Positions 61,579 to 64,000 of a stretch of DNA of 64,000 nucleotides are shown here, one piece after another (within the stretch, counting starts at the first letter, position 1; the number at the start of each line of letters is the position of its first letter). Where the stretch lies: positions 1 to 64,000 of the forward strand of contig QPMI01000209.1 of assembly GCA_004431415.1 (NCBI GenBank), written 5' to 3'. A program made the position numbers and the translations under genes. Below the pieces are notes generated by a model. It searched no databases and had not been told where the DNA came from. It saw only the letters and a program-made list of their open reading frames with translations. This DNA is from Cyanophora paradoxa (Eukaryota > Glaucocystophyceae > Cyanophorales > Cyanophoraceae).

Positions 61579-63583
61579 ATGACCAGCCCGGAGCATTATA
61601 CAACGCACACCTGCTTCGCGGCAGTGGCGCCAGCTCCGCACGCCGCTGTCCGGCCTTGCACGCGACCCCCCAATTCGCATGCAGCGGCGGCGCCGGCGGC
61701 CGGCCCAGCGCGTACGTTCTTCGGCGAACGCATCACGCGAGCGCGCCGCCCTGTCGCGCAAGCGCGCCGGGATCGGCCAGCTGCAGGGTTGGCAGGCGGA
61801 TCGGGGCCCGTACGCGTGCTGGCGAGCGCCGCGGCGCCGGTGCAGCTTGATGGCCCTGCGGCCTGGTACGCGGCCGACTTCGCGGGCGACGTCGACCAGA
61901 GCCGCTGGATCCTCGAGCTGGACGGCCGGCAGCGGGCCGAGCTGGACGAGGCGGTCGAGCGCGTCAAGCGGGAGAAGGGGACGGAGGCGCAGCGCGCGGG
62001 CTGGCAGCACGTGATCCCCCGCCTGACGCGGTCGGACTTCGCGCTCCCGACGCTGGCGCCGCTGCTGCGGGAGATCCAGGAGGGCCTTGTCCACGGCAAG
62101 GGCTTCCACCTCGTGCGTTCCCCGCCCGCCCGCCGGCCGCCCCTCTCCTCCCCAGCAGAGCGTTCGCACGCCAGATCCGCGGGCTCCCCGCGCCGCCGGC
62201 GACGACGCTGGACTCGGCGCTGGCGTTCTGGGCCATCGGCGCCCACGTCGGCGACGCCGTCCCTCAGAACGCCCAGGGCGCGCCGCCCCGGCCCGGCCGC
62301 CTCTCCTCCCGCGCGGCTTCCTGATCATGACCGCTGGGCCTGGCAGGGCACGTGCTGGGGCACGTGAGGGACCTGGGGGCCGACCCCTCGCTCCCCACGA
62401 CGCGCATCTACACCACGCGCGAGGCCCAGCGGTGCGGGCCGGGGGCGCCCCCGCCCGCTCCCTCCCGCCTGCACTTGAGTTCGCGACGGGGCGCGCAGGT
62501 TCCACACGGACAGCTGCGACATCGTCGGCCTCATGTGCCTCGCCAAGGCGCCGGCCCCTGCTGGTCCAACCCCGCCCGCCGGACCCGAACCCGAACCCGC
62601 GCCCCGCAGGCGAAGGAGGGCGGCCTCTCCTCCTGGTGCTCCTCCGTCACGGCGCGCCCGCCCCCTCCCCGCCCCCAGCGCCGGCGCCCGGTCCGACGGT
62701 CCTGGGGGAACAGGTGTACAACGAGATGGCGAGGCGCCACCCCGAGCTGGTCGCGGAGCTGACGAGCGAGGCGCTCGTGTGGGACCGCAAGGGCGAGATC
62801 CCCGCAGGCAAGGCGCGCCCCGGCGGCCGCACCCCCCTCGCCATCGCAGCCCTCGCCCCCCCCGCTGAACGCGCCCGCGCCCCCGCCGGCGCCCGCGCAG
62901 CTGGCGTACTACAGCGGGGCGGTGATGAACTGGACGGGGGAGGGGCAGCTGAGCACCATCTACGACCGCTCCTTCTTCTTCGCCGCCCAGGCGCGCTTGG
63001 CGGCTCCGCCCCCGACGGCGAGCCCGCCCCCGCCCCCGCGCTCACGCCGCCCCGCAGCGCTTCCCGGAGGTCCCCCGCCTCACCGAGCGCCAGGTGCCGG
63101 CCGCCCCGGCAGCGGCGCTGTACCCCCCCCCCGGGGGGGGGGGGCGCGTCTGAGGTGGCGCAGGTGGCGGCGTTCGAGGCGCTGGAGGCGACGTGCGCGC
63201 GGGAGGACGTGAGCCTCCGCTTCGCCCTCGAGCCCGGCGACGTCCAGGCCCGCCCGCCCGCCCCGCCCGCCCCGGCGCCCGCCCCCGCGCCCGCGCCACG
63301 CCCCCGCCCCCTCCTCGCGCCGGCGCCGAGGCCTTTTCGGGCGCAGCTGCTCCACAACCACACGACGCTGCACGCGCGCTCCGCCTTCACCGACCACGCG
63401 CCCCCGCGCGGCAAGCGCCACCTCCTGCGCCTCTGGCTCAGCGCCCCCAACGGGCGGCCCCTCTCGGGCACCGCCTTCTCCGAGCGCTACGGCGGCGACC
63501 TCTCCTCCCCGGGGGCCCTCCGCGGCGGCATCCGCACCCCCGGGCAGGAGCCATACGCCCCGCTCGACGTCGACGCGGGGTAG
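61579..63583 (+). CDS. TauD/TfdA-family Fe(II)/2-oxoglutarate-dependent dioxygenase
   Basis: Non-haem iron oxygenase that would use 2-oxoglutarate and O2 to hydroxylate a small substrate; the substrate is unknown (family members include taurine and trimethyllysine/gamma-butyrobetaine enzymes). ATG 61579 opens MTSPEHYTTHTCFAAV; the conserved part begins at GPAAWYAADFAGDVDQSRW (about 61855). Iron-binding H-x-D is in FHTDSCDIVGLMCL, codons His 62503-62505 and Asp 62509-62511. The distal His and the oxoglutarate Arg are in LLHNHTTLHARSAF (63349-63390) and HLLRLWLSAPNGRPL (63420-63465). Other exons give YNEMARRHPELVAELTSEAL (62718-62775) and NWTGEGQLSTIYDRSFFF (62930-62985). The C terminus reads APLDVDAG before TAG 63581-63583. 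Six or seven short GC-rich introns. The Ala/Arg/Pro-rich first 90 residues may be a transit peptide or the start may be further in. Confidence 0.84.
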
Positions 63584-63809
63584 CTTCCGATGTTCGAAAT
63601 TCGAATTTGTAAAGTATAATAAAAGCAGCAAAATACAAGACGACAAATCTGCACGCGACTGGTGATGCAATTGAAAGGGATCCCGAGGACGCGCTCGAGC
63701 TCGCCACTATACGCCGAGCGTCTAGCTTATAGCCAGAAGTGATCATGAAACGAGAGTATACGTACAGCGAAAAGAGAAAACGGATGTGAAGGGGCGGCGA
63801 GGGGCGGGG
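63584..63809. other. Convergent spacer with candidate poly(A) signal
   Basis: AT-rich compared with the genes on both sides. AATAAA at 63618-63623, 35 bp after the dioxygenase stop, with TTTGTAAAG just before it, is a plausible polyadenylation signal; this is by motif only. Confidence 0.4.
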
Positions 63810-64000
63810 CTACCGCTTGGGGGCGGGGGGCGGGTTGTGCGGGGCCCGCGAGCAGATGGCGCCGCAGACGGCGTCCTGCAGGGACATGTTGTTGCGCAGG
63901 CGGAGGCCCGAGAAGACCGCCTCCAGCTGCCGCTTCCGGTTCCTCAGCGGCACCTTGATGTCGTACGGCACCTCCTCCTCCCGGATCGCCTGCCGCCCCG
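63810..64000 (-). CDS. Last exon of an unrecognised gene, truncated by window edge
   Basis: The minus strand begins in an intron ending GGGGCGGCAG; the exon runs from 63989 to TAG at 63810-63812. It encodes AIREEEVPYDIKVPLRNRKR, QLEAVFSGLRLRNNMSLQDA, VCGAICSRAPHNPPPAPKR. Codon use and an acceptor like those of neighbouring genes support coding. I do not recognise the protein; the segment is charged with no membrane span. It runs tail to tail with the dioxygenase gene. Confidence 0.6.
   Translation of the reverse strand, partial: GRQAIREEEVPYDIKVPLRNRKRQLEAVFSGLRLRNNMSLQDAVCGAICSRAPHNPPPAPKR

Overview
This is a nuclear contig from a very GC-rich eukaryotic microbe, most likely a photosynthetic protist such as a haptophyte or pelagophyte-type alga. 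That reading rests on many short C-rich spliceosomal introns, a plastid-type dynamin-like GTPase (FZL), a four-domain voltage-gated channel of Cav type, a giant LamG/IPT/TRP-like surface protein, and an eukaryotic tyrosine-recombinase retrotransposon. The species cannot be fixed from sequence alone. There is no rRNA, no credible tRNA, no CRISPR array and no bacterial operon. Gene entries below are spans from start to stop that include introns.

Layout. 1-8158 (+): 3' part of a DNA polymerase theta (POLQ) gene, helicase plus family A polymerase. 8595-12184 (+): FZL-like dynamin GTPase. 12659-17543: a complete but apparently non-autonomous CACTA-type DNA transposon with 42-bp perfect terminal inverted repeats and a GAA target duplication; it carries a 143-bp tandem array and a diverged internal duplication. 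About 17906-37223 (+): one giant gene for a secreted/membrane protein with a LamG-like head, a five-fold super-repeat of about 1.13 kb, an IPT/TIG domain, a PKD/REJ-like domain, a SEA-like segment, a poly-Ala/Gly tract, about six membrane segments and a cytoplasmic coiled coil. 38430-43923 (-): a PAT-like tyrosine-recombinase (DIRS-order) retrotransposon with split direct repeats. 44070-49755 (-): GH63-family glycoside hydrolase. 50497-58819 (+): four-domain voltage-gated cation channel with an unusual S-D-S-D pore. 59354-60827 (-): histidine-phosphatase-superfamily protein, 5' end unresolved. 61579-63583 (+): TauD/TfdA-type Fe(II)/2-oxoglutarate dioxygenase. 63810-64000 (-): last exon of an unrecognised gene.

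Gene structure. Introns in the high-GC genes are about 50-90 nt. They start with either GT (often GTACCCC or GTCCGC) or GC (often GCCCGC or GCGCGC), have a C-rich body, carry a CTGAC/CTGAG-like branch site 12-25 nt before the end, and finish in CAG. Several GC-AG introns can be proved because they interrupt invariant motifs. The giant gene is visibly less GC-rich and has longer, more AT-rich, ordinary GT-AG introns. Spacers between genes are AT-richer than the genes. The genes do not form one pathway; this looks like a normal stretch of an algal chromosome with two transposable elements inserted between genes.
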